In this document: piece by piece, positions 1 to 6,393 of the stretch
How the letters are laid out: each line of letters starts with the position of its first letter
How positions within the stretch are numbered: position 1 is the stretch's first letter
Origin: an uncultured Spirochaetaceae bacterium
GTDB lineage: Bacteria > Spirochaetota > Spirochaetia > Treponematales > Treponemataceae
NCBI GenBank assembly: GCA_902778325.1
Contig: CACYWZ010000017.1
Span: 1-41,184, forward strand
Length of the DNA: 41,184 bases
Direction of reading: 5' to 3'
Notes under the pieces: model-generated
Databases searched by the model: none
The model's input: only the letters and a program-made list of their open reading frames with translations
Told to the model about the DNA's origin: nothing
Made by a program: the position numbers and the translations under genes

Positions 1-38
1 GCATCGATGTCGTCTGCAAATTTCGTCGTGGTTGTCAT
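1..38 (-). CDS. possible start of a gene running off the left edge
   Basis: Reading the minus strand, an ATG at 38 opens 12 codons (MTTTTKFADDID) before the window ends. A TATAAT sits six bases before the ATG and no Shine-Dalgarno sequence is visible, the same layout seen at lysK and the TetR gene here. There is no convincing -35 box. Too short to identify; it could be chance. Confidence 0.25.
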   Translation of the reverse strand, partial: MTTTTKFADDID

Positions 39-126
39 ACGGCGATTATACTGCATTTTCGACGGCTTTCTCCATAAAGCAGAGAAAAAAAGGTGAAAAG
101 ATAATACACTTGTTGCTCTGACTATT

Positions 127-198
127 ATGATTGCTGAATCAAAACCCGAAGAAAAAGAACTGATGATAAATCTTGTGATGAACTTTCTGCACAAATAG
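127..198 (+). other. 23-codon ORF in the left intergenic region
   Basis: An ATG at 127 opens 23 codons rich in Glu and Lys, ending in TAG. There is no good ribosome site. It may be the tail of a degraded gene or chance. Apart from this and the terminator at 243-281, nothing is recognised between 39 and 297. Confidence 0.15.
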
Positions 199-242
199 TC
201 CGTTTTGTACAAGCACAGCCTGCTTTTAAAGCAAAGATTGAT

Positions 243-281
243 AAAAAAAAGCGAGTTCCAAGAATACGGGACTCGCTTTTT
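243..281 (-). terminator. rho-independent terminator of the 298-5439 operon
   Basis: The inverted repeat GCGAGTTCC / GGGACTCGC (one mismatch) is flanked by A-runs on one side and T-runs on the other, so it can act in both directions. On the minus strand it follows the last stop of the operon (TAA at 298-300) and is followed by eight T residues. Confidence 0.8.
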
Positions 282-297
282 GTTCAGAATGACATAG

Positions 298-507
298 TTA
301 GAACTTCATATACGAAAAGCCTGCAAGGTCGTTCGTGAGTTCACGCTCGCTTCTTGAAAATTCTGCGATTTTGTCAGCAATCTCGGAATATTTGCCTTCG
401 CTGTCTTCCAGCGTGAGAATCTGATATTCGGCTTCACAAAGAGCCTTTATCTTTTCTCCCACAATGCCGTAAAAATCGAAGTCAGTTGGGAATAACTTCT
501 TGAACTC
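298..507 (-). other. 69-codon in-frame continuation after the TAG stop of the Cys-cluster gene
   Basis: After the TAG at 508-510 the same minus-strand frame stays open for 69 codons to a TAA at 298-300, just before the terminator. The translation begins EFKKLFPTDFDFYG and ends ELTNDLAGFSYMKF; its composition looks like a real soluble helical C-terminus. No ATG lies at its start. A TAGGAG that could act as a ribosome site overlaps the stop, and the only non-ATG start seen is a GTG at its 16th codon. It could be a nonsense-interrupted C-terminus, a readthrough product, or the tail of another gene fused by deletion. Confidence 0.5.
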
Positions 508-861
508 CTATATGGAAGTTTCCACATTTTGCTCGTCTTTAGTCTTAAAAATTACCTTGTCGTAAGAGTCCGCTTCGGAAATCTTTTTGACCTGCAATTC
601 TCTGCACACACGCTCGTTCAATGCATAGAACTCTGCGCGACTGAATTGTGAAGAAAAGTGTTTTTCATACATTACATCCACACGACAGATTTCTGGGCGT
701 GTTTTATATATATCGCACTTATTGCCACAGAGATGGACGCACACGCCGTCCCCTGTGTCGAATGCGGAAAGTTGAGGTACTTTGTCTATGTGACGGCAAC
801 ACTCACCGCATTGCGAGCAGTGGAATTGTAGAAGCGTTTTTTTCTGTGTCAAATGCGCCAC
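508..861 (-). CDS. YkgJ-type cysteine-cluster protein
   Basis: 117 residues. The N-terminus carries the Cys cluster of the YkgJ/UPF0153 (CxxCxxCC) family: C15-x2-C18-x2-C21-C22, then C41, C45, C49 and an R55-P-x2-C59 motif. The family is thought to bind zinc or an Fe-S cluster; its biochemical role is not established. The start is a GTG at 861, 13 bases inside the preceding gene, so translation is probably coupled. It is the last intact gene of the minus-strand operon. The second half has no recognised motif, and the frame continues after the TAG (see 298-507), so the protein may originally have been longer. Confidence 0.7.
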   Translation of the reverse strand: MAHLTQKKTLLQFHCSQCGECCRHIDKVPQLSAFDTGDGVCVHLCGNKCDIYKTRPEICRVDVMYEKHFSSQFSRAEFYALNERVCRELQVKKISEADSYDKVIFKTKDEQNVETSI

Positions 862-2147
862 CAGCGATTTCCGTCGTAATAGAATGAGCTTGTCATGTCT
901 GTATCAACCTGCGAGGTGTTGTTGATTATGAACGAGAACGGTTTCCCACGTGTGTAACAGCCTTCTGGGATAGTGAACGAAAACCACCCCTTCTTCTCCG
1001 AATTTCGTTGCATTGAGGGGCGATTATCCCAAGAGAACCCCATTTTCTCAGAGCATTTTTCTCCGTTCGGCTGCCACACCCACAGTTTCGGGGCAGAGTC
1101 CGCCTTCACATAGAGCGTCACACTTGAGTCTTTATCGGTTGAAACATTCTTTGTACCGACCTTGCTTCCTACGTCTTGTGCGACAAAAGCGGATTCATCC
1201 GTGAGCTTTCCATCCTCGGTCAGAAGCGGAGTGTCAAGCACTGCCTTGATTGCACCCGCTATCGACACAGCGGCGGCTACAGTGTGCTTTTCGTCGTCTG
1301 TAAATGAGCGGAAGTCCGTGCCGTGCGCAACAATCGCTTTTTCCATTCCAACAATAAGTGGCAGAAAAAGTGAATCAAGGCGGACGAACAGGCGGTAAAA
1401 CAAATATGCACGGCGGCGGATTGCGTTACAGGCGACACCCGCTGTTTCAAGTTCCTCTCGGATTTTTCGTGCGCGGGCAAGATTGGAATATGCCTCGTCA
1501 ACCTGCGCGCTTGCTTTTGCACCGATGACAAAGCCCATCACTGCAAGCGCGGGACCTGCCACCAAGCCGCCGAGCACCGCTGCGCCTCCCGCCATGCCAA
1601 GTCCTCCTGCTGCAAGCGAACCGCCGCCAAAGAATGCGAGCGTTGCGTTTGTTGCTGCTGCTCCGCTCAATGTGGCGATTGCCGTTCCTGTGGAAGCCGT
1701 GGCGAATGTCATTGCCGCACCATATGCGCCGAACGCCGTAAGTGCACCGCCCAACGCACCTGCCGCCGTTCCGCCGAGGATGGAAGCCGCGTAGCCTCCC
1801 ATTTCTTTAAGTTCTGTGAGCGACTGCTTGTCGATGCGGAACTTTGCAAGCTCGTCCAAGCCGACAGATTCAGTTAGCTCCACGTTCTTGAGCTGCTCGA
1901 ATGCGGAAACAAAGCGGTTCATGCTCTTGTCAAGGATGTACAACTTCTTTGAGCCGAGTGCTTCAAGGGATTTCCCGCTTGCCTTGCGTCGTTCCTCCAA
2001 CTCATCTTTTGCATCGTCCACAATGGTGTTTGCGCGTTCGTTTGTGTCCTTTGCGTCTTTCATATCTATTCCCGCCTTGATTCCTTTCCCGATTCCGAGC
2101 AAGCCCGTTCCAATAGCGATTCCGCCAAGAATAAATGGTATAGGCAT
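849..2147 (-). CDS. glycine-rich hydrophobic protein with C-terminal starch-binding-like domain
   Basis: 432 residues. The first 20 residues are hydrophobic and glycine-rich. Residues about 25-115 are charged and probably helical. Residues about 118-215 are a long Gly/Ala-rich stretch with GxxxG spacing typical of membrane-inserting glycine-zipper proteins. The last ~90 residues (from VTLYVKADSAPKLWVW) have Trp/Tyr-rich beta-strand character resembling CBM25/26 starch-binding modules, ending DGNRWWRI. Similar proteins without a known function have been mislabelled chemotaxis proteins. The ribosome site AGGAGG lies 8 bases before the ATG. It follows the TerB-like gene by 14 bases and overlaps the Cys-cluster gene. 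I infer a membrane-associated effector or sensor; the carbohydrate-binding reading is by pattern only. Confidence 0.6.
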   Translation of the reverse strand: MPIPFILGGIAIGTGLLGIGKGIKAGIDMKDAKDTNERANTIVDDAKDELEERRKASGKSLEALGSKKLYILDKSMNRFVSAFEQLKNVELTESVGLDELAKFRIDKQSLTELKEMGGYAASILGGTAAGALGGALTAFGAYGAAMTFATASTGTAIATLSGAAATNATLAFFGGGSLAAGGLGMAGGAAVLGGLVAGPALAVMGFVIGAKASAQVDEAYSNLARARKIREELETAGVACNAIRRRAYLFYRLFVRLDSLFLPLIVGMEKAIVAHGTDFRSFTDDEKHTVAAAVSIAGAIKAVLDTPLLTEDGKLTDESAFVAQDVGSKVGTKNVSTDKDSSVTLYVKADSAPKLWVWQPNGEKCSEKMGFSWDNRPSMQRNSEKKGWFSFTIPEGCYTRGKPFSFIINNTSQVDTDMTSSFYYDGNRWWRI

Positions 2148-2161
2148 AATTTATTCCTCCT

Positions 2162-2740
2162 TTAGCCCAAATAAACTAAATCATAAATACTGTCATTCAG
2201 AACATCTTTGTCTTCTTTGCATTGCCTGTTTATTTCCGCCATTTCGCTGTCAGAAAGATTTTCAGATTCAGCCCACTGAGGTTTCTTTTCGATGAGCAAA
2301 AAAGATTCCATCGTGTCTTTCATTTCCTGCACATAGCTTTCGTCAATTTTCATCTTAGAAGCAAACGACTGTATGAACGTATCGTCAAACTCAGAACGCT
2401 TTTCGGAAGTGTAACTGAGACGGATGAGCCACCACAGCACAGTAAGCCCGCGCTCTTCTCCTTCATCATTGCTTCCTATGCCGTATTCTTTCATAAGCGA
2501 TGAAAAAGAAGAAGATGATGATGCATATCTTTCTGCATACTCAGGCAGCACCTCTGAAATTTTTTTCTGAGCAACCTCTTTCTTTTTGAATTCTTTTTTG
2601 AACTCAGAAAGTTGGACACTTTCCCAATCTGGCAATTTTACAACCTTTTCTAGTTCGTTGAATTCCGCAGTTTTTTCTTTTTCATCCCCTCCGCCAGCCT
2701 GCATAAACAGATAACAGAGAGCCACATCGTCAAAATCCAT
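2162..2740 (-). CDS. TerB-like acidic helical protein
   Basis: 192 residues, acidic and all-helical by composition, with no signal peptide. The opening DDVALCYLFMQAGGGD resembles the first helix and acidic loop of TerB-like domains (a usual pattern is a small hydrophobic helix followed by ADG and acidic residues). TerB belongs to the tellurite/phage-type membrane stress systems and may bind metal. The usual ADG appears here as AGGG, so the metal site may be altered. A Ser run lies near residue 75 (ASSSSSFSS). The ribosome site GGAGG is well placed. It sits between the two glycine-rich proteins in the operon. The assignment is tentative. Confidence 0.45.
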   Translation of the reverse strand: MDFDDVALCYLFMQAGGGDEKEKTAEFNELEKVVKLPDWESVQLSEFKKEFKKKEVAQKKISEVLPEYAERYASSSSSFSSLMKEYGIGSNDEGEERGLTVLWWLIRLSYTSEKRSEFDDTFIQSFASKMKIDESYVQEMKDTMESFLLIEKKPQWAESENLSDSEMAEINRQCKEDKDVLNDSIYDLVYLG

Positions 2741-2757
2741 TTTGTTCCTCCTGTGGA

Positions 2758-4281
2758 CTATAATCTGAGCGTTCCGTTCATTTGCATGAATGAATCGAAC
2801 TCGCTGTAATTTGAAAACTTCACGGTGCCGCCAAACTTTGCGGTGATTGCGTTTGCCCCTGCCATAAAGCCATCGATATTGTTCAAGCCGATTGCGCGGT
2901 TCATCTGGCTGAATGCGTCAGTAAAGACAGCAATATGGTCTGACAAATATGTTGACACGGCTTTTTCCATTTCTGTGCGGTACTGCCGTATGAGTGTGAT
3001 TGCCTCCGCACATTCCCTTTCTACGCGGAGTCGTTCCTCATGCGCAAGTTTCGCCTGTTTGAGTGCACTCAAAAGCTCGCCGTAGCAGCTGGAGGCAAGC
3101 GCATAGCCGAGCATTGAGCCTATCATGCCTCCCACAACAGGAATGGGAATGAGCAACTGTCCCGCCGATGCGAACATCGCGGAACTCAAAAGCCCTGTGC
3201 CTTTTTCGCCTAGTTCTTCCAAACATTCCACACCGTCAATCTCTCCGCGGATATATTTTCCGAACGACTTTCCGCTTTCCATTGCGACTGTAACGACTGT
3301 AGCGGCAAGGTTAGTCCGTGCGAGCGTACGCATTGTTTCGTTCCCCGCGTTCTGCATTGCGCCTTTTATGGCGGAGCCTGTAAATGCCGTCGCGTAACTT
3401 GCCGCCGCCCCTGTCGCCGTGTCCTTGACCACGGAAAGCGCTGCTTCGTCCGCCGATTCCTCGCCTTTCACTACGGAAACGAGATTCCGCACGAGCGACA
3501 CGCCGCCGCCGATTGCCGCACCGTACTTCGCCTGCTCTATGCCCGCTCGATGAGCCACTTTTACAACATCTTTCGCAGTGGAAAGCACGGGGTGAAGCCG
3601 CGCCTCCATCGCTTCTGCATTGGAAACACCAGAATCCTTCAAACTCGCCTTTATTTTCTCGTATTTGGCGATTTTCTCCTCAAGTTGTTCCGCGAGCTCC
3701 GCATTGCCATCGGCGCGGGCGCGCTCAAGCTGCTTTTGGAAACCTGCAATGGACTTGTCTGCCTCCGCAAGAATGCCATCGTAGTAGTCGCTCGGAACGG
3801 TAATCGTCGCGTCCGCGTCAAAATACTTCTGGAATTTTTTGGAAGCGAGTTTGTTAAGAGCAGCTTTTGGGTCACTCCCAACGAACTTCATCTGCTCCTG
3901 AGCGATGACGTTGCCATTCTTGTCCGTGATGATATGATCAAAAAGTTCGTTGTAGCCACCACTTCCTTTTACGTCGGTATTGTGGACGCGCGATTTGTCT
4001 CCGTTGATTATCTTCTCTGCGTTCTGCCGCGCAGTATATTTGTTTTCCGCTGCGAATCCCGCTTGTTGCTTGAGGTTCTGCGCCTCATATTCTGGATTGA
4101 CATTACTTCCAGCAATGTCCTTGAGCCCCTTTTTTAGCTGTTCGCCCGTCTCGTTGTCCATGCCCGAATAGGCGACAAAATGCTCCTTAATCGCAGAGCC
4201 ATACCGCTGCACAACCTCCGCAGCCGCACCAGATTGCGCGACATTGGTAAGTGTACTGAGTTTTTCATCGTCTTTATTCAT
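2758..4281 (-). CDS. 507-aa protein: possible nuclease-like N-terminus plus glycine-rich membrane-type half
   Basis: Residues about 70-145 contain ARQNAEKIINGDKSR, then ELFDHIITD and AQEQMKFVG. The order D..(Q/E)xK recalls the PD-(D/E)XK fold or related toxin-type nucleases; this is pattern-based. A coiled-coil stretch (about 175-215) rich in Glu/Lys follows. From about residue 235 there are several Gly/Ala-rich segments (YGAAIGGGVSLV, TGAAASYATAF, PVVGGMIGSMLGYAL) able to insert in membranes, then a helical charged tail. I recall similar uncharacterised proteins in other bacteria but cannot name a family. The ribosome site GAGGT precedes the ATG. It lies 17 bases before the TerB-like gene, suggesting one functional unit. 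Confidence 0.55.
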   Translation of the reverse strand: MNKDDEKLSTLTNVAQSGAAAEVVQRYGSAIKEHFVAYSGMDNETGEQLKKGLKDIAGSNVNPEYEAQNLKQQAGFAAENKYTARQNAEKIINGDKSRVHNTDVKGSGGYNELFDHIITDKNGNVIAQEQMKFVGSDPKAALNKLASKKFQKYFDADATITVPSDYYDGILAEADKSIAGFQKQLERARADGNAELAEQLEEKIAKYEKIKASLKDSGVSNAEAMEARLHPVLSTAKDVVKVAHRAGIEQAKYGAAIGGGVSLVRNLVSVVKGEESADEAALSVVKDTATGAAASYATAFTGSAIKGAMQNAGNETMRTLARTNLAATVVTVAMESGKSFGKYIRGEIDGVECLEELGEKGTGLLSSAMFASAGQLLIPIPVVGGMIGSMLGYALASSCYGELLSALKQAKLAHEERLRVERECAEAITLIRQYRTEMEKAVSTYLSDHIAVFTDAFSQMNRAIGLNNIDGFMAGANAITAKFGGTVKFSNYSEFDSFMQMNGTLRL

Positions 4282-4337
4282 TATGACCTCGTTTACTAAT
4301 TGTGCGCCGAATATGTGTATTGCTACAAATCGCTAAG

Positions 4338-4406
4338 CTAGTCGAGAAGCCTGTCAAAAACAACCTTATTTTCCTCAATTCCGTCGCCAGAAAACTCAAT
4401 ACTCAT
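4338..4406 (-). CDS. 22-aa ORF with strong ribosome site
   Basis: The minus strand shows GGAGG eight bases before an ATG at 4406, opening 22 codons (MSIEFSGDGIEENK...) ending at TAG 4338-4340. It lies 16 bases after the zinc-ribbon stop and 56 bases before the 507-aa gene. The good ribosome site makes translation likely, but whether it is a small functional protein or the surviving start of a truncated gene cannot be told. Confidence 0.4.
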   Translation of the reverse strand: MSIEFSGDGIEENKVVFDRLLD

Positions 4407-4422
4407 ACGCTGTACCTCCGTA

Positions 4423-4608
4423 TCAATAAAGTATTCTCTTGTCTTTTTCAGTGTTACAGCTATTGCACTTTGGGCATTTTGCCTTAATCACTGAAGTTAA
4501 AAATCCCATATCCTGAGCATAAAAGCTATGTCCGCAGTCTTTGCAAACGAACATCACCTTATCGCCCATTTTTTGCGGAACAAAACCTCTCGATTTTGCC
4601 GTGAACAT
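4423..4608 (-). CDS. small zinc-ribbon protein
   Basis: 61 residues with two Cys pairs, C22-x2-C25 (VCKDCGH) and C45-x2-C48 (KCPKCNSC), the layout of a rubredoxin-like zinc ribbon. There is no other domain. It is likely a nucleic-acid- or protein-binding adaptor. A GGAGGAG ribosome site precedes the ATG. It sits in the accessory operon, 120 bases after the DUF4469 gene; the gap holds degenerate repeats. No specific family is recognised. Confidence 0.6.
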   Translation of the reverse strand: MFTAKSRGFVPQKMGDKVMFVCKDCGHSFYAQDMGFLTSVIKAKCPKCNSCNTEKDKRILY

Positions 4609-4633
4609 AAAACTCTCCTCCGTCTAAATCGCT

Positions 4634-4740
4634 GTTACTCCACGACGATTATCGTGGCACTCGCTCGACTCTCGTCGTGGAAGCCCTCGATACTCGTCGT
4701 GGCTCTTGCTCGATAGCCGTCGTGAACTTTACTCGACAAT
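4634..4740. repeat. degenerate 22-23 bp repeats with CTCGTCGTGG core
   Basis: CTCGA anchors recur at 4664, 4686, 4709 and 4732, each followed by a version of CTCGTCGTGG. A hairpin CCACGA/TCGTGG lies just before. The last copy runs into the 3' end of the DUF4469 gene. The core CTCGTCGTGG also appears in the separate array at 9425-9589. Confidence 0.6.
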
Positions 4741-5439
4741 CGTGATTTGACGCTCAAAAACTCCTGTCTTGAGGATTTTTGTCGACTGCGAATTAGAGCC
4801 GAGCTTCGTTCTCACTTCCACGCTGTACGCGCCTGCGCTAACGTCCGCACCAATCATCACTTTGATGATTGAGGCGGAGTTTTCCACAGCACGAGAAAGA
4901 CGCACCGTCTTTTCGCCCACGAGGAACACGCCCTGCTCCGCGTCTGACGGGTCAAACTTCAATCTTGCGCCCGAAATCATCATCACAGAGCCGACTTTAA
5001 CAGTATCAACCGCCGTATTCTCGTCTGCAAAGAAGTCGCGTACCGTTTCCAAGTTCGGAGAAGCTGGATTGACTTTGACTTTTGTGAGCTTGATTTTCTT
5101 TATGGCTTCTTTGATAAGAGAGCCTGCTGTCGCATTGACGCGGACGGTGTGGCGTTTTGGGTCGAAGCTGTCGGTTGCGTCGGTGAAAATGCCCTGAATG
5201 GAAAGCGATGTGCTGAAAAGCTCGGTTGAAACCGTGCCGCCTTCTTCGTGGATTTTGCGGATTTCGTCGCTGATAGCGTTCCACGAGGCTTCAAGGTCGA
5301 TTTTGCTTGTAACGTTGCCATGAGCGGCTGCTCGGTCGATAATCTCATCGCGAGTGTACGATTTTACGCCCACAAACTGAGCAACTTTGTCGTTTGGGTC
5401 TTCGGTAAATATGTTGTCTTTAAAAGCATAATTTGCCAT
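4729..5439 (-). CDS. HU/IHF-like DNA-binding protein with DUF4469 C-terminus
   Basis: 236 residues from the ATG at 5439, chosen because GGAGG lies 6 bases before it; a weaker upstream start would add four residues. Residues 1-120 match the Bvu_2165-type HU-like N-terminus (SYTRDEIIDRAA, then SFDPKRHTVRVNATAG near residue 110). Residues about 140-236 form the beta-rich DUF4469 domain, which resembles a carbohydrate-binding or Ig-like fold. HU-like domains bind DNA or have been turned to other scaffolding roles; this subfamily's role is unknown. It is the first gene of the accessory operon. Good family match, unknown function. Confidence 0.8.
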   Translation of the reverse strand: MANYAFKDNIFTEDPNDKVAQFVGVKSYTRDEIIDRAAAHGNVTSKIDLEASWNAISDEIRKIHEEGGTVSTELFSTSLSIQGIFTDATDSFDPKRHTVRVNATAGSLIKEAIKKIKLTKVKVNPASPNLETVRDFFADENTAVDTVKVGSVMMISGARLKFDPSDAEQGVFLVGEKTVRLSRAVENSASIIKVMIGADVSAGAYSVEVRTKLGSNSQSTKILKTGVFERQITIVE

Positions 5440-5465
5440 TTTTTCCTCCAAAAAGTGATATATAA

Positions 5466-5512
5466 ATAAAAAAAGCCCGTACTTGATATGCTAAAAGCGC
5501 ACCAATACAGGC
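5466..5512 (-). promoter_or_regulatory. terminator-like hairpin in the leader of the DUF4469 operon
   Basis: On the minus strand GCCTGTATTGGTGCGC pairs, with G-U pairs, with GCATATCAAGTACGGGC and is followed by seven T residues, 26 bases before the start codon's GGAGG region. It may terminate readthrough from upstream or act as an attenuator for the operon. Confidence 0.5.
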
Positions 5513-5584
5513 GATTATGTGAGAAGTAATGAGAAATAGTTGTATTGTGGATTGAAGTATCTTTTACAAAAGACGCTATGCGTC

Positions 5585-5679
5585 CAAGGCACAAGGCACA
5601 AGGCACAAGGCACAAGGCACAAGGCACAAGGCACAAGGCACAAGGCACAAGGCACAAGGCACAAGGCACAAGGCACAAG
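5585..5679. repeat. heptanucleotide tandem repeat (CAAGGCA), 13.6 copies
   Basis: The unit CAAGGCA is repeated without interruption for 95 bases. It lies about 150 bases upstream of the DUF4469 start. All three frames of the repeat are open, which creates a spurious CLVPCAL-repeat ORF on the minus strand. Perfect short repeats of this kind change copy number by slippage. The remaining stretch 5680-5795 shows only a TACTGT/ACAGTA inverted repeat at 5740-5772. Confidence 0.95.
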
Positions 5680-5795
5680 TAATTATGAAGGCTGAAAAGA
5701 GCGTGTCAATAGGTTTGGTAAAAAACTTAGGATTAAATTGTACTGTGCTGTACATACTAAATACTATACAGTAGTTTTATGCAACTTTCAATAAT

Positions 5796-6050
5796 TTATT
5801 TAGTGTTTATTTTCTCTGCAAGTTCTTTCACTTTATTTTCTGAGAGTTTTGAAGCGGTGGCTATCTCGGCGTATGTCATTTTTCCCATTTCTAGCAAGCT
5901 GATAGCAATTTCTTCGCGTTCTTCATTTCTTTCTTCTTCAGCGAAATCTTCCATAATTTTGCACATACGCTTGACTCCTTTCTCATTTCTCTTGAAATAT
6001 CTTGTCTTTTCGGCAAGAAGCCCTAACTTCATTTCATCGGGATTCTGGCA
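5796..6050 (-). pseudogene. C-terminal remnant of an Rpn-type (PD-(D/E)XK) recombination-promoting nuclease
   Basis: The frame reads CQNPDEMKLGLLAEKTRYFK, then KGVKRMCKIMEDFAEEE and a C-terminal TYAEIATASKLSENKVKELAEK. This is the typical tail of Rpn/YhgA-like nucleases annotated as putative transposases. Only about 84 residues remain; the catalytic N-terminal two thirds are absent. The homologous frame continues upstream of the only ATG (6032) and overlaps the end of the DUF4405 gene, so it is a fragment joined there, not a gene with its own start. Confidence 0.7.
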
Positions 6051-6367
6051 AAGCCCAAGCCGCTTTGGATATTCAGAAAAGTGAAAACGTGATTTGAAAG
6101 TATTATCCCGCTAATCATTAGGAAAATGACACAGACAAGAATAGAGCAGTTGATTACCGTCTGCATTACGCGGTAGGGATTGTATTTTCCCTTGAAGACT
6201 GCGCCGTACCATCTTCGGTTCAAGCCGATGTGGACTGCCCACAAAAGAAACAGCGCAAGCCCCAAGATTTCATGCACGTTGTCGGCCGGAAAAAGATAGT
6301 TTCCGCCCATGAGGATTACAGAAAGAACCGTCATTAAGATGTCTAAAGCCATTCGCTTTGATTTCAT
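6029..6367 (-). pseudogene. truncated DUF4405 membrane protein
   Basis: 112 residues with three hydrophobic segments (about 8-28, 35-50, 75-95) and the family motifs HEILGLALFLLWAVHIGLNRRW and GKYNPYRVMQT. DUF4405 proteins resemble cytochrome b561-type membrane subunits with helix-borne histidines. Normally the FLxIxxGxxFAR motif is followed by another His-containing helix; here the sequence stops matching right after GLGFAR and runs into the Rpn remnant. The ribosome site GAGGAG is intact. It is the last gene of the redox operon, 26 bases after the flavodoxin, and is probably non-functional. Confidence 0.65.
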
Positions 6368-6393
6368 AACAGCTCCTCAAAAAAGGCAATGCG

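Noticed and set aside
1483-1794. Plus-strand Ala/Pro-rich ORF
   Set aside because: It is the antisense shadow of the Gly/Ala-rich part of the 432-aa gene. No ribosome site and biased composition.
3550-4137. Plus-strand 195-aa ORF opposite the 507-aa gene
   Set aside because: No known motif and no promoter or ribosome site. The minus-strand gene has clear coding features and operon context.
4609-4740. Integron- or attC-like site (repeats and hairpin)
   Set aside because: No integrase and no conserved R/L core sites. The repeats are degenerate 22-23 bp copies only.
5364-5678. ORF with repeated CLVPCAL on the minus strand
   Set aside because: It is produced by the heptanucleotide repeat, which has no stop in any frame, and overlaps the start of the DUF4469 gene in another frame.
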